A stretch of DNA of 64,000 bases, from positions 1 through 64,000 of the forward strand of contig JAFKEE010000036.1 in the NCBI GenBank assembly GCA_017307505.1, written 5' to 3'. A program made the position numbers and the translations under genes. The notes beneath the pieces were generated by a model, which was not told the DNA's origin, did no database searches, and saw only the letters and a program-made list of their open reading frames with translations. The stretch is from Acidobacteriota bacterium (GTDB lineage Bacteria > Acidobacteriota > Terriglobia > Bryobacterales > Bryobacteraceae). Shown piece after piece: positions 15,468-24,011 of the stretch (positions within the stretch are counted from its first letter, which is position 1; each line of letters begins with the position of its first letter).

Positions 15468-17906
15468 TCAGTAGAGATCCAGCAGCCGCCATTCCGGCTG
15501 CTCCCACCGCGCTTTGCCGACAGTAATATAGCGGCCATCGCTGCGAACCGTCACCAATCCGTCCTGGTCCGTCCGCAGGATCAGCGCGTGATGTGTGTTT
15601 AGCTCGTCGATCACGCGGGGATGCGGCAGCCCGTACATGTTGCCGGTCCCGGCGGAGACCAGCGCCACCGCCGGCTTCAGAGTGTCGAGCCAGGCATCGC
15701 TGGACGAACGCTTGCTGCCATGATGGGCGACTTTCAGAACATCGATGCGGCTGAGGCCGGCCTCCTCCAGCAGGCGCCGTTCTACGCCTTGTTCGATGTC
15801 CCCGGTCAGAAGGAACGAGTGTCGGCCGTGCTGGAGCCGGAAGACGAGCGAATCATTGTTTTGCGGACGTCCGGTCCATCGTTGCTCGCGGGCGGGCGCC
15901 AGGGTCTGCCAGCGCACGCCGCCCAGATCCACTTCGTCCCCCTGCTTCAGCGCCCGGATCCTGGTTCCACAGCGCCGGGCCGTCTGTTCGAGGCTTCGCC
16001 AGACCCTGGCATCGGGCGTGAAGCTGGTCCACAGCTCCCGCGGACGGAAGTTCTCGAGCAAAGCCGCCACGCCGCCACAATGGTCGTCATGAAGATGGCT
16101 GACGGCGATCAGGTCCAGCCGCCGGATGCCGCGCGACCACAGATAAGGCGACACAACATCCTCGCCGACATCCATCTGAGGTGCAGTGCGGCGCCCGAAT
16201 TGCGGAAAGCCGCCGCCATCCATCAGGGCCAGTTCCCCTGTGGGCAGGCTGAGCAGCAGGCTTTCCCCCTGCCCGACATCGATGGCAGTGAGTTCCAGGT
16301 CGCCAGGATGTTGTTGCGGAGGAAACGGGTGCCAGATCAGCAGGGAGAGGAATACGGTGCAGAGTCCTACGGACAGCCAGCGTGAGGGCCATCGTGCAGC
16401 CAGGGAAATTAGACTCGCAGTCAGGGCAAGAGACAACCACAGTGGCGGATCGGCGATGCGCCAGGCCGGCTCGTGCAGGGCGTGCCAGGCCGCGATGGCC
16501 TGAGATCGATCCAGAAGCCAACCAGCGACAGCCGCGGGCCAGCGCCACCCGGTAAACACGGCGGCGAATCCAATGGGCACAGCGGCTGACACCACCGGCA
16601 CGGCCAGTACGTTGGCCGTGAGCCCCGTGGCCGACAGCCTGTGAAAGTAAAGCGCCATGGGCAACGCCAACCCCACCTGGACAGCCGCCGAAAGCCGGAG
16701 CGCATCCCAAAGGAAGTGGCCTAGCCGGACGGTTCCGCGCATCGTCCCCAGGCAAAGGCGCAGCGGCACCCGGAAGAGCAAGTGGAGAGTCTCCGCCACC
16801 AGGCGGCGCTCCAGTTGCGCTTCCGCGCCGGCAGGCGACTCCAACAAAGTCAGGGTTGGATGAGGCAGGAACCCTCCGATTGCGGCGACGGCCAGAAATG
16901 ACAGCTGGAAGCTGGCATCGAACAACTGCCCGGGGTCGACGGCGAGAAAGACCAGGGCCACGGCGGCCAGCAGGTTCAGAATCTGCGTGCGGCGATATAG
17001 TAGGGCGCCTGCGGCAAAAAGAGTGAAGCCCGCCGCGGAGCGCAGAACGGGCGCGTCACCACCGGCCACAAGAGAATAGAGCCAGGCGATGAATACGGAG
17101 GTGACAAGCACGGTCCGGCTGCCATAGCCGAAGAACCGCCGCCACAGCAGCAGGATTCCGCAGACCAGGGTAATGTGGCTGCCCGAAATGACCAGGGCAT
17201 GGTAGGTGCCGGTGCGGCGGAAGTCTTCAATCCATGCTTTGCGGATTCCGCTCTTGTCTCCCAGGAGAAGACCCCGCATCATGGCGCTGCGGTAGCCATC
17301 GTCCGGATAGAGACTGTCGACGCGGGCCAGCGCCGACGCCCGCAGCCGCTCCAGACCACGGCGCCACACGCTGCCGCACTCACCAGGCAGAACCTCGCTG
17401 CGCTTGTTCCTGCCAATGGATCCCGACCAGTAGATCTGCCGCCGCGCCATCCACGCCTCCAGGTCGAACGCGCCCGGATTGTGAAACCCATGTACGGGCC
17501 GCAGGCTGGCTTCCACCTGAACGCGGCGTCCATAGACAAACTCCCCGGCCTTGGATGCAGTGCTGATTCGGGCCCGCACCCCCGGTTGCAGCTCGAGCGT
17601 GAACTGATGGCGGTCACCGCTGGCAACGGCCGGCTCCACGACACAGCCGCTCAACAAAGGTCCTTCCGGGATGCGCGGCACAGGCGGAGGCTGATTCCAG
17701 AGCGCGTCGAGTCCACCCAGCGCCAGCAGCGAGAGCCCCGTAGCGGTCCAGCGGAGCCACCGCCAATGGCGTCGATGCCCGAAGAGGGCGAGAAGACCGA
17801 ATCCGCCTGCGCACACAGCCAGTTCGGCCCGGCCGAAGTCGGCGAGACGCACCAGGACGATGCCAGCGGCGAAGGCAACCGCGGGCGCGACCAGCGGATT
17901 TTTCAT
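15468..17906 (-). CDS. comEC: ComEC/Rec2 DNA-uptake channel protein
   Basis: The 812-aa length fits full ComEC. The order is: two N-terminal helices and an OB-like segment (residues about 30-200), the Competence transmembrane domain with GDKSGIRKAWIEDFRRTGTYHALVISGSHI (a classical ComEC motif), multiple helices, and a C-terminal metallo-beta-lactamase-type domain with SHLHDDHCGG (His604, His606, Asp607, Asp608, His609) and KVAHHGSKRSS. ComEC carries single-stranded DNA across the inner membrane in natural transformation; the C-terminal domain may degrade the other strand. No other competence gene is in the window. Confidence 0.93.
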   Translation of the reverse strand: MKNPLVAPAVAFAAGIVLVRLADFGRAELAVCAGGFGLLALFGHRRHWRWLRWTATGLSLLALGGLDALWNQPPPVPRIPEGPLLSGCVVEPAVASGDRHQFTLELQPGVRARISTASKAGEFVYGRRVQVEASLRPVHGFHNPGAFDLEAWMARRQIYWSGSIGRNKRSEVLPGECGSVWRRGLERLRASALARVDSLYPDDGYRSAMMRGLLLGDKSGIRKAWIEDFRRTGTYHALVISGSHITLVCGILLLWRRFFGYGSRTVLVTSVFIAWLYSLVAGGDAPVLRSAAGFTLFAAGALLYRRTQILNLLAAVALVFLAVDPGQLFDASFQLSFLAVAAIGGFLPHPTLTLLESPAGAEAQLERRLVAETLHLLFRVPLRLCLGTMRGTVRLGHFLWDALRLSAAVQVGLALPMALYFHRLSATGLTANVLAVPVVSAAVPIGFAAVFTGWRWPAAVAGWLLDRSQAIAAWHALHEPAWRIADPPLWLSLALTASLISLAARWPSRWLSVGLCTVFLSLLIWHPFPPQQHPGDLELTAIDVGQGESLLLSLPTGELALMDGGGFPQFGRRTAPQMDVGEDVVSPYLWSRGIRRLDLIAVSHLHDDHCGGVAALLENFRPRELWTSFTPDARVWRSLEQTARRCGTRIRALKQGDEVDLGGVRWQTLAPAREQRWTGRPQNNDSLVFRLQHGRHSFLLTGDIEQGVERRLLEEAGLSRIDVLKVAHHGSKRSSSDAWLDTLKPAVALVSAGTGNMYGLPHPRVIDELNTHHALILRTDQDGLVTVRSDGRYITVGKARWEQPEWRLLDLY

Positions 17907-17950
17907 CTACGAAAGTAGTGGCTGAGGGGAGTGGGGATTCTCAGCGGAGG

Positions 17951-18124
17951 TCAGGATTCCGAGTCGTCGAGCTCGAGCTTCTTGTGCCGGGGGTCCCTCA
18001 TGACCTTGGGCGTAATGATTCGGGCAGGTTTCACGCCACCTACAGCCTGACGCGCCCGGCGGCGTGCCTGGAGAGAGCGATCCTCTTTAATTTCCAACGG
18101 TTTAGGTCTTTTCATGGCATCCAT
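17951..18124 (-). CDS. Small basic protein, unknown
   Basis: A 57-aa frame from ATG 18124 (ATG 18115 or TTG 18172 also possible). It is rich in Lys/Arg with an acidic end (KLELDDSES). The codon use looks real, but there is no strong Shine-Dalgarno. It is divergent from tatA, and its 5' side runs into the tatA promoter. It could be a nucleic-acid or ribosome-associated peptide; this is only suggested by composition. Confidence 0.45.
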   Translation of the reverse strand: MDAMKRPKPLEIKEDRSLQARRRARQAVGGVKPARIITPKVMRDPRHKKLELDDSES

Positions 18125-18152
18125 AAGAGAGGTAGCGCGACCGGAGCCGTGC

Positions 18153-18182
18153 TTGACGCCCGTTTTCCCCAATACCTACAAT
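18153..18182 (+). promoter_or_regulatory. Sigma-70 type promoter of tatA
   Basis: TTGACG (18153-18158), 18-nt spacer, TACAAT (18177-18182), both five of six to consensus. The predicted start near 18189 gives a leader of about 15 nt with AAGGAGG directly before the GTG start at 18204. Confidence 0.7.
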
Positions 18183-18203
18183 GTTAGAGGATAAGGAGGC
18201 CCT

Positions 18204-18374
18204 GTGCGTTCCATTGGCCCTATGGAGTTGGTTATTATTCTGGCGGTCGCCGTCCTGCTGTTTGGCGGCAAGAAGATCCCGGAATTGGCGAAAGGCCTCG
18301 GAGAGGGGATCAAGAACTTCAAGCATGCCTTGAAGGAAGAAGAATCGAAGCCCGAAGAGAAGAAGCAGGCTTAG
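18204..18374 (+). CDS. tatA: Twin-arginine translocase subunit TatA
   Basis: A 56-aa product with a GTG start at 18204 behind AAGGAGG. The sequence is a textbook TatA/E: a short periplasmic N-terminus, a membrane helix ([16 protein letters not shown]), then the [18 protein letters not shown] amphipathic helix including the LGEGIKNFK motif, then a Glu/Lys-rich tail. TatA builds the pore that exports folded, RR-signal proteins. The Tat-signal oxidoreductase at 34928 is a possible client. No tatB or tatC is nearby, so the gene stands alone with its own promoter and terminator. Confidence 0.93.
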   Translation: MRSIGPMELVIILAVAVLLFGGKKIPELAKGLGEGIKNFKHALKEEESKPEEKKQA

Positions 18375-18452
18375 GCCCGCGCTTCGCGCTTGCCCTCTTC
18401 CGGAACACCGCCCGCACTTTGAGCGGCGATCCTATCTAAGTCTCCCTAGATG

Positions 18453-18485
18453 AAAAGCCCCGGTCCCAACGGATGCGGGGCTTTT
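18453..18485. terminator. Terminator after tatA
   Basis: Perfect 10-bp stem AAAAGCCCCG (18453-18462) / CGGGGCTTTT (18476-18485) with a 13-nt loop. The A and T runs at its ends make it usable in both directions, and it lies about 80 bp after tatA. Confidence 0.85.
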
Positions 18486-18538
18486 CCAGTTTCCGGCAAC
18501 CGGCATCGGCCCGGTTCGCCCTATCCTTGCGGACCTAA

Positions 18539-18585
18539 GCAAGAGCCCCGCCATCCTGATTGCGCAGGACGCGGGGCTTCGTTGC
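18539..18585 (-). terminator. Terminator after the HU gene
   Basis: GCAAGAGCCCCGC (18539-18551) pairs with GCGGGGCTTCGTTGC (18571-18585) with minor mismatch; a second short stem (CCTG/CAGG) lies in the loop. It lies about 37 bp after the HU stop on the minus strand. The U-tract is weak. Confidence 0.6.
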
Positions 18586-18621
18586 GAATGGAAATGAATG
18601 AATCCAGCTTCGGACCGGAGA

Positions 18622-18948
18622 CTACGCCTTCTTCTTGGCGGCCTTCGGCTTCGGCGCCGGAACGATGGCATCCTTCAGGGACTTCGCCAGCGTGAGCTTC
18701 ACGACCTTCTTAGCCGGAATCTTGATGGTGGCGCCGGTGGCAGGATTGCGGCCGGTCCGGGCCTTGCGCTCCACTTTCTTCAGGCGGCCGATGCCAGGCA
18801 ACACACACAGGCCAACCTTCTTCGTCTGGGCAATGGCGATCTCGACGTACTTGTCGAGAACGGCCTTCGCCTGCTTGTTGGAAATCCCGGTTGCGGTGGC
18901 GATCTCCTTCACCAACTGAGTCTGCGTCAATTTCTTTACTTCGGCCAT
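18622..18948 (-). CDS. HU-family DNA-binding protein
   Basis: A 108-aa product from ATG 18948, which has AAAGGAG 5 nt upstream; a longer frame exists but lacks HU homology. The HU fold is visible: two N-terminal helices (LTQTQLVKEIATATGISNKQAKAVLDKYVEI), the beta saddle (LPGIGRLKKVERKAR) and the DNA-contact arm GRNPATGATIKIPAKK with the conserved RNPATG and intercalating Pro. A Lys/Ala/Pro-rich tail (PKPKAAKKKA) extends it about 15 residues beyond the usual 90, as in actinobacterial and acidobacterial HU variants. It is a nucleoid protein and bends DNA. Confidence 0.95.
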   Translation of the reverse strand: MAEVKKLTQTQLVKEIATATGISNKQAKAVLDKYVEIAIAQTKKVGLCVLPGIGRLKKVERKARTGRNPATGATIKIPAKKVVKLTLAKSLKDAIVPAPKPKAAKKKA

Positions 18949-19268
18949 AACGACTCCTTTGACATCTCCGATCGTTGTCGCGGCCGTAACAGGCCGTCGG
19001 GAGGAGGATCGGAAGCTAAAAACAAAACCGATCGATTTTGTTCGAAGGTCTCGTTTGCAGATCAATCATAAGGGATGGCCGCGCGCGCTGTAAAGGCCCT
19101 TGGAGCCAGAAAGCCCTATTTTCCGGGCTTTTTTGAGCGGAGATGGGCCCGGAGGCCGAAAAAGTGGGCTTTTGACACTGTGATGGCCCGCCTGCGAGAC
19201 CTTCACTGGGAAGTAGGGAATACGAAGATGCTGCTGCGGACATCTATCATTGAGGGAGAAGGAAAGTG
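18949..19268. other. HU leader/divergent region with hairpins
   Basis: About 320 bp between divergent genes. It contains an inverted repeat AACAAAA (19021-19027) / TTTTGTT (19036-19042) in the HU leader, and an intrinsic-terminator-like hairpin at 19110-19134. No protein gene was found. A short RNA ending at that terminator is conceivable. Confidence 0.4.
19110..19134 (+). terminator. Short terminator-like hairpin with no gene before it on the plus strand
   Basis: AAAGCCC (19110-19116) / GGGCTTT (19125-19131), 8-nt loop, followed by more T (six T in all). The nearest plus-strand gene upstream, tatA, already has its own terminator about 630 bp away. Confidence 0.6.
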
Positions 19269-20429
19269 ATGTTCCACGGGCGGATTGGCCTGATTGTGTT
19301 GTGGGCGGCTGTTCCGCTGCTCGCTCAGCTTGAGCTCGATCCCGCGTCGGAGCAGGGGCGCAAGGCCGTTGTGGCCTTCGATTCCTTCTGGAAGGATCCC
19401 CAGGCAGGCAAGCTGGCCTGTACCATCACCCACTTCAATCCTTCGCTCGACTACGGCCTTCGCATCTGGACCGGCTTCCAGGTGGCGATTCCCGCCGCTG
19501 AGTTCGACGGCACGGCCGATCGCGCTTCCGCCATTGTGTTCCGTGTGACTCCACTCCAGGGCAAGGCACAGCCGGCCTATCTCTGGCTGCCCTTCGAGGT
19601 GCCCGCCAAGTTTCCCGAGGGTGCAAATCTCAAGAAGGTGGAGTTGCGCATGGGCGGCGGATTCTACGTCGGACAGGGCAAGTACTCAGTCGAGTGGCTG
19701 CTGGCCGACAGCAAGGGGCGCCGCTGCAAAGCTTCCTGGAAGCTGACGGCAAATTTAAAGGATGTTTCACCCACAGTGCCGCAGGGCACTGTTCGGGCAC
19801 TCGGCAACGAGATCTGGCCGGGCTTCCCGGCTCCGGCGCCAGGCGCTAAGCAATCCCACGCCACCATCTTTCTGCATGCCGCGCCAGTGTGGCCCCGGCG
19901 CGTGGTGACGAAGCTTTCCCCCTGGGATCGCCAGATCCTTCTCAGCAGCTTGAATTCCCTGCTGCGCGATGCCAACTTCACTTCGGCCTCTGTCGTAGTG
20001 TTCGACCTTCAGCGCCGCAGCATCATCTATCGGGAAGCGTCTTTCGACCGCCGTGGCATGCGCCGGCTCATCCGCCAGCTGGCGGCCGTGGACCTGAGTA
20101 CGATTGACATGGCCACCCTGAAGAACGGACCGTCCCCGAAGGACTTCCTGGAAGACATGCTGCGCAAAGAGCTGAAGGAGCCCAGGCAAAGCGACGCTTT
20201 TGTTTTTATAGGACCAACGTGGCGAGCAGGTCCCAAGCTGCCGCCCATCGATCCTGCACTAAGGGAGTCGTTGCCCAGAACGTGGTTCCTGGCCTTCACG
20301 CCGCCAGCCTATCCCAGCGATGGAGACTCAGTGACCAGCCTGGTGAAATCGGCCCGGGGCAAGGTGGTGCCCATCTACCGTCCATCCGACCTGGCGGACG
20401 GGATCCGGTCGCTGAACGCGCGGCAGTGA
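19269..20429 (+). CDS. Secreted protein of unknown function, VWA-like C-terminal part
   Basis: A 386-aa product from ATG 19269 with AAGGA at spacing 5 (a GTG three bases earlier is also possible). The signal peptide is MFHGRIGLIVLWAAVPLLAQ. Residues about 25-165 look like a beta-sandwich domain. From about residue 195 the text (ILLSSLNSLLRDANFTSASVVVFDLQRR...AFVFIGPTWRAG) has the alternating strand/helix pattern of von Willebrand A-like domains found in acidobacterial secreted proteins, but without a clear MIDAS motif. It is followed 21 bp later by the phosphodiesterase-like gene, probably as an operon. Confidence 0.65.
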   Translation: MFHGRIGLIVLWAAVPLLAQLELDPASEQGRKAVVAFDSFWKDPQAGKLACTITHFNPSLDYGLRIWTGFQVAIPAAEFDGTADRASAIVFRVTPLQGKAQPAYLWLPFEVPAKFPEGANLKKVELRMGGGFYVGQGKYSVEWLLADSKGRRCKASWKLTANLKDVSPTVPQGTVRALGNEIWPGFPAPAPGAKQSHATIFLHAAPVWPRRVVTKLSPWDRQILLSSLNSLLRDANFTSASVVVFDLQRRSIIYREASFDRRGMRRLIRQLAAVDLSTIDMATLKNGPSPKDFLEDMLRKELKEPRQSDAFVFIGPTWRAGPKLPPIDPALRESLPRTWFLAFTPPAYPSDGDSVTSLVKSARGKVVPIYRPSDLADGIRSLNARQ

Positions 20430-20450
20430 CGGCCTCTGGCGGGTACGGAT

Positions 20451-21326
20451 ATGATGCCCAGTATGCGTCTAGCCCTGGTACTCCTGACGGTGATGGCCGC
20501 CTACGGCCAACGGCATGTCATTGTGGTCGGCGTGGACGGCCTCGGCGCCGAAATGCTGCGGGAAGCGGCTCCACCGCAGATCCAGGGCTTGATGAAGCGA
20601 GGCGCGTGGACGCTGCGGGCGCGCGGCGTGCTGCCTACCGTCAGCAGCCCCAACTGGGCCTCAATGATCATGGGGGCCGTGCCCGAACTCCACGGTGTGA
20701 CATCGAACGACTGGCAGCCCGACAAGTTCGACATCGCGCCTGCCTGCAAGGATGCGAACGGCCGCTTTCCCACAATCTTCGGGCTCCTGCACGAGAAACG
20801 CCCCGAACTGCGCATGGCCGTGTTCCACGACTGGAAGGACTTCGGCCGTCTGATCGAACCCGGAGTAGTGCCAGTGCTGCGCCACGTGAAAGGCAGCCCG
20901 CAGGCGATGCAGGCCGCCATCGAGTACTGGAAAGCCGCGAAGCCGGATCTGCTCTTCATCCATTTGGATGATGTTGACCACGCCGGACACGATCACGGCT
21001 GGTCGGGCCCCGAGTACCGGAAAGCGGTGGACATGGTCGGGGGGTTGTTGGACTCGCTACATACCGCGATCCGGGAAACCGGCACGGCGGACAGCACCTT
21101 CCTCTTATTCACGGCAGACCATGGAGGCACGGAGAAGAGCCACGGCCATCCTACGCAACGGGATCTCGAGATCCCCTGGATCCTGACCGGACCCGGGGTG
21201 CCGGCCGGGCGGGAGATTCGTTCGCTGGTCCGCACCATCGATACCGCGGCCACCCTCGCGGCGATCTTCGGCGTGGCGCCCTCTCCCTGCTGGACCGGCA
21301 AAGCAGTCGCTGAAGCGCTGCGCTAA
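20451..21326 (+). CDS. Alkaline-phosphatase-superfamily phosphodiesterase, exported
   Basis: A 291-aa product with a signal peptide (MRLALVLLTVMAAYG after a four-residue lead). It has the type I phosphodiesterase/NPP pattern: GVDGLG with Asp29, a nucleophile region PTVSSPNWASM with Ser65 in place of the usual Thr, DDVDHAGHDHG, and FTADHGG for the two-metal site. These enzymes cleave phosphodiester or phosphomonoester bonds in the periplasm. It is compact, lacking the long insertions of eukaryotic NPPs. It ends 3 bp before the stop of the convergent gene at 21330. Confidence 0.88.
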   Translation: MMPSMRLALVLLTVMAAYGQRHVIVVGVDGLGAEMLREAAPPQIQGLMKRGAWTLRARGVLPTVSSPNWASMIMGAVPELHGVTSNDWQPDKFDIAPACKDANGRFPTIFGLLHEKRPELRMAVFHDWKDFGRLIEPGVVPVLRHVKGSPQAMQAAIEYWKAAKPDLLFIHLDDVDHAGHDHGWSGPEYRKAVDMVGGLLDSLHTAIRETGTADSTFLLFTADHGGTEKSHGHPTQRDLEIPWILTGPGVPAGREIRSLVRTIDTAATLAAIFGVAPSPCWTGKAVAEALR

Positions 21327-21329
21327 GCC

Positions 21330-22799
21330 TCACCAGGTGCCCATGCGCAGCACCATGGAAACGGTGAAGGCGAGGCCGTTGTTGTAGTCGCGCCCATTGG
21401 CGGGCGGCAGCCACGATCGCTTGTACTCCAGATTCGCCAGGCGCAGTGCGATGGCCGGATTCACCCGCAGATCCACACCGCCACCGGCGGCCATCGAGAA
21501 GCCGTTCGCTTCGTATTCCTTCGTGTACAGATCGTGCAGCGAGACTTCCGGCTCGCCCTTTTCCTGAGCGGCCTTCTCTACCGCCTCTTTGAGCGCCGGG
21601 AACATCTCTTCCTGCGAGACCTTCATGCCCCCTACCAGAACGTGAAAGTAGGGGCTCCAACGGCCCGTCGGATTGGGGTTCCAGCGCGGACCTGCATAGA
21701 AGCTGAGCGTATCGCCGCTGAGGTTCTGCGGCAGTCCGCTCAGTTTGCAGCCATGCACCTGGGTGACAAGCTGCCAGTTCGGGGTCATGCGGAATGCCGC
21801 TTCTCCGCCGCCGCCCATGCACGGCCCGGTACCGCCGCTGCCGAAGTAGAACTGCGGCTGCGCGGACAGGCTGAACTCAAAGGACGACACACCCATTTCG
21901 CCCTCTAATTCCGGAGGAGCATCGGGAGGAACGCCCGAGATGCGGCCTGCGCGCAGCTCGCGAACATACTCCGAATGCATCGGGGACCACAGACCCGGGC
22001 GATCGTCGCGAACCCACGGCACCTTGAATCGCAGCATGTTCGCCAGCGACCGGGAAGGGTTCAGAACCCCACGGACAAACACCATGGCGTAAGGATTGTC
22101 CCACTTCGCTTCCAGCTTTTTGATGATGAAGCGGTCAATGGCATCTTCACCAATCATCCAGCCGGTTCCGACAAATGGCGTAATCACATGGTCGACCAGA
22201 CCCTGTTGAGGCCATTGGTTCTGAACTTTGCCGATGGAGGCTTCGCTGAGCGGCCCGGCTTCAAACTGAAAGCTGTAAGCAGCTGAAAACGCGGCGGCCC
22301 GCAGCCGGCTCTTCCAGTAGTGGCGATTGGCGCCGAACTCCGCGTCCAGGTATTTTCCATCGTTCTGGGCCCAGATGAAGCCCGAAACCGCACCCTGCAT
22401 GGGGTGGCCTACATAGTTGACATAGAAGGGGTCGCCGTCAGCCCAACCGTGCAGATTGCCCGAAGCCGCCAGCCAGCCTGAGAAGAACGGACCTTTCATG
22501 CCCGCGCGCGTACCCGGTTCCGTCATCAGGCGAAAGGAGTGCTCGATGCCCAGAAACAGCGCCGATTGCTTGAAAACTCCACCCCAGTTCACGCCTTCCT
22601 GGCGGCTGGGCTGAATCCATGGCTCCCGCGGCAGGGATTGGACCGGACGAATGAAGGCAGGCGGCAAAACGGGGAGTGTCGGTACTGCGTCCCCCCCGGT
22701 TTCCTCCAGATTCACGGGCTCAATCACGGATTGAGCCTCCAGCGCCCCAGTACTGACGGCGGCTAATGTGCACCAGAATAAGGTGCGCACGAAACGCAT
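21330..22799 (-). CDS. Probable outer-membrane beta-barrel protein, unknown
   Basis: A 489-aa product from ATG 22799, chosen because it gives a signal peptide (MRFVRTLFWCTLAAVSTGALEAQS); the open frame extends 50 codons further up without merit. After a Pro-rich linker there is a region with YVNYVGHPMQGAVSGFI and helical stretches, then alternating amphipathic strands in the last 200 residues ending in a terminal aromatic (Trp) as outer-membrane proteins do. I cannot name the family. The start lies 67 bp from the divergent FG-GAP gene. Confidence 0.65.
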   Translation of the reverse strand: MRFVRTLFWCTLAAVSTGALEAQSVIEPVNLEETGGDAVPTLPVLPPAFIRPVQSLPREPWIQPSRQEGVNWGGVFKQSALFLGIEHSFRLMTEPGTRAGMKGPFFSGWLAASGNLHGWADGDPFYVNYVGHPMQGAVSGFIWAQNDGKYLDAEFGANRHYWKSRLRAAAFSAAYSFQFEAGPLSEASIGKVQNQWPQQGLVDHVITPFVGTGWMIGEDAIDRFIIKKLEAKWDNPYAMVFVRGVLNPSRSLANMLRFKVPWVRDDRPGLWSPMHSEYVRELRAGRISGVPPDAPPELEGEMGVSSFEFSLSAQPQFYFGSGGTGPCMGGGGEAAFRMTPNWQLVTQVHGCKLSGLPQNLSGDTLSFYAGPRWNPNPTGRWSPYFHVLVGGMKVSQEEMFPALKEAVEKAAQEKGEPEVSLHDLYTKEYEANGFSMAAGGGVDLRVNPAIALRLANLEYKRSWLPPANGRDYNNGLAFTVSMVLRMGTW

Positions 22800-22866
22800 A
22801 GTATCTATTATCACAGAGAACTCTTTGTGCAAAGGATGTGTCCCGCGGAAGCGGGGTTTCATTGAC

Positions 22867-24009
22867 ATGACTAGACACTTGTATCCACTGCTCCTGGCGC
22901 TGCCCCTGCTCGGTGGCGATTTGCCGTCTTTCCGGACCCACGTGGTCACCAGCGGCCTGAAGATGGGCTACCAGCTGGTTTCCGTGGACCTGAATGGCGA
23001 CGGCAAAAAGGACCTGATCGCCGTGGACGAACGCGCGACGGAACTGGCCTGGTTTGAGAACCCGACGTGGGAGCGGCATGTCATGGCCAGCAATGCCCCG
23101 CGCCCCATCAACGTCGACTGCTTCGACTACGACGGCGATCATGTTCCGGAATGCGTCGTGGCCACACACTTCGAAACCAGCCCGGAGAAGAGCCTCGGCG
23201 ATGTTTACATCCTGAAGAGCGGCAAGGATGTCCGGCAGCCCTGGACCATGCGGGAACTCGACCGCATTCCCACCGCCCATCGCCTGCGTTGGATCGACTG
23301 GAACGGCGACGGCAAAAAGGTCCTCCTGCTGTCACCCCTGGTGGGCCTGACCGCCAGACCGCCGCTCTACGAAGGGCAGACGCCCGTCTACCTGTACCGC
23401 CCGGATGCCTGGAAGCGCGAAACGGTGACGGCAGAACTGCACGGCATCGTCCATGCCATTGCCCCCGTGGATTGGACCACGCACGGCCAGCGGCTGATTA
23501 CGGCCAGCTTCGACGGCCTCCGGCTGTTTGAGCCTGCGAAAGGCGGCAGTTGGAAGTGGACGGAACTCAGCAAGGGCGATACACGCAAATGCCCGGAATG
23601 CGGCAGCAGCGAAGTGCGCCTCGGCAAATTGGGCAAACAGCGGTTCATCACAGCGATCGAACCCTGGCACGGCAATCAGGTGGTAGTCTATCTGCCGCGT
23701 GGAAAGTCATGGAAACGCGTCGTGATCGAGGACGGCATGATCAACGCGCATGCCCTGGCCGTGGGCGATCTGGACGGCGACGGACGGGATGAGATCGTCT
23801 CGGGCTTCCGCGGCAAAGGGTTCCGCCTCTCCGTTTACCAGTCCGAGGACAAAGAGGGCGAGCACTGGAAACGGACCATCCTCGACGACGGAGGCATCGC
23901 CGGCGCCGACTGCAAAATTGAAGACTTCACAGGCGATGGAAAAGCGGATATCGTCTGCATTGGGGCTTCCACAGCAAACATCAAGCTGTACGAGAACCTT
24001 CGGAGGTGA
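22867..24009 (+). CDS. FG-GAP/VCBS repeat beta-propeller protein, exported
   Basis: A 380-aa product from ATG 22867 with a short signal peptide (MTRHLYPLLLALPLLGG). Calcium-loop FG-GAP repeats are spread over the length: DLNGDGKKDLIAV, DYDGDHVPECVVA, DWNGDGKKVLLL, DLDGDGRDEIVS and DFTGDGKADIVC, as in an integrin-like propeller. An unusual CPECGSS pair of Cys in mid-protein could bind zinc or form a disulfide. The stop at 24009 overlaps the Shine-Dalgarno of the lipase gene that follows, so they should be co-transcribed. Confidence 0.85.
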   Translation: MTRHLYPLLLALPLLGGDLPSFRTHVVTSGLKMGYQLVSVDLNGDGKKDLIAVDERATELAWFENPTWERHVMASNAPRPINVDCFDYDGDHVPECVVATHFETSPEKSLGDVYILKSGKDVRQPWTMRELDRIPTAHRLRWIDWNGDGKKVLLLSPLVGLTARPPLYEGQTPVYLYRPDAWKRETVTAELHGIVHAIAPVDWTTHGQRLITASFDGLRLFEPAKGGSWKWTELSKGDTRKCPECGSSEVRLGKLGKQRFITAIEPWHGNQVVVYLPRGKSWKRVVIEDGMINAHALAVGDLDGDGRDEIVSGFRGKGFRLSVYQSEDKEGEHWKRTILDDGGIAGADCKIEDFTGDGKADIVCIGASTANIKLYENLRR

Positions 24010-24011
24010 GT

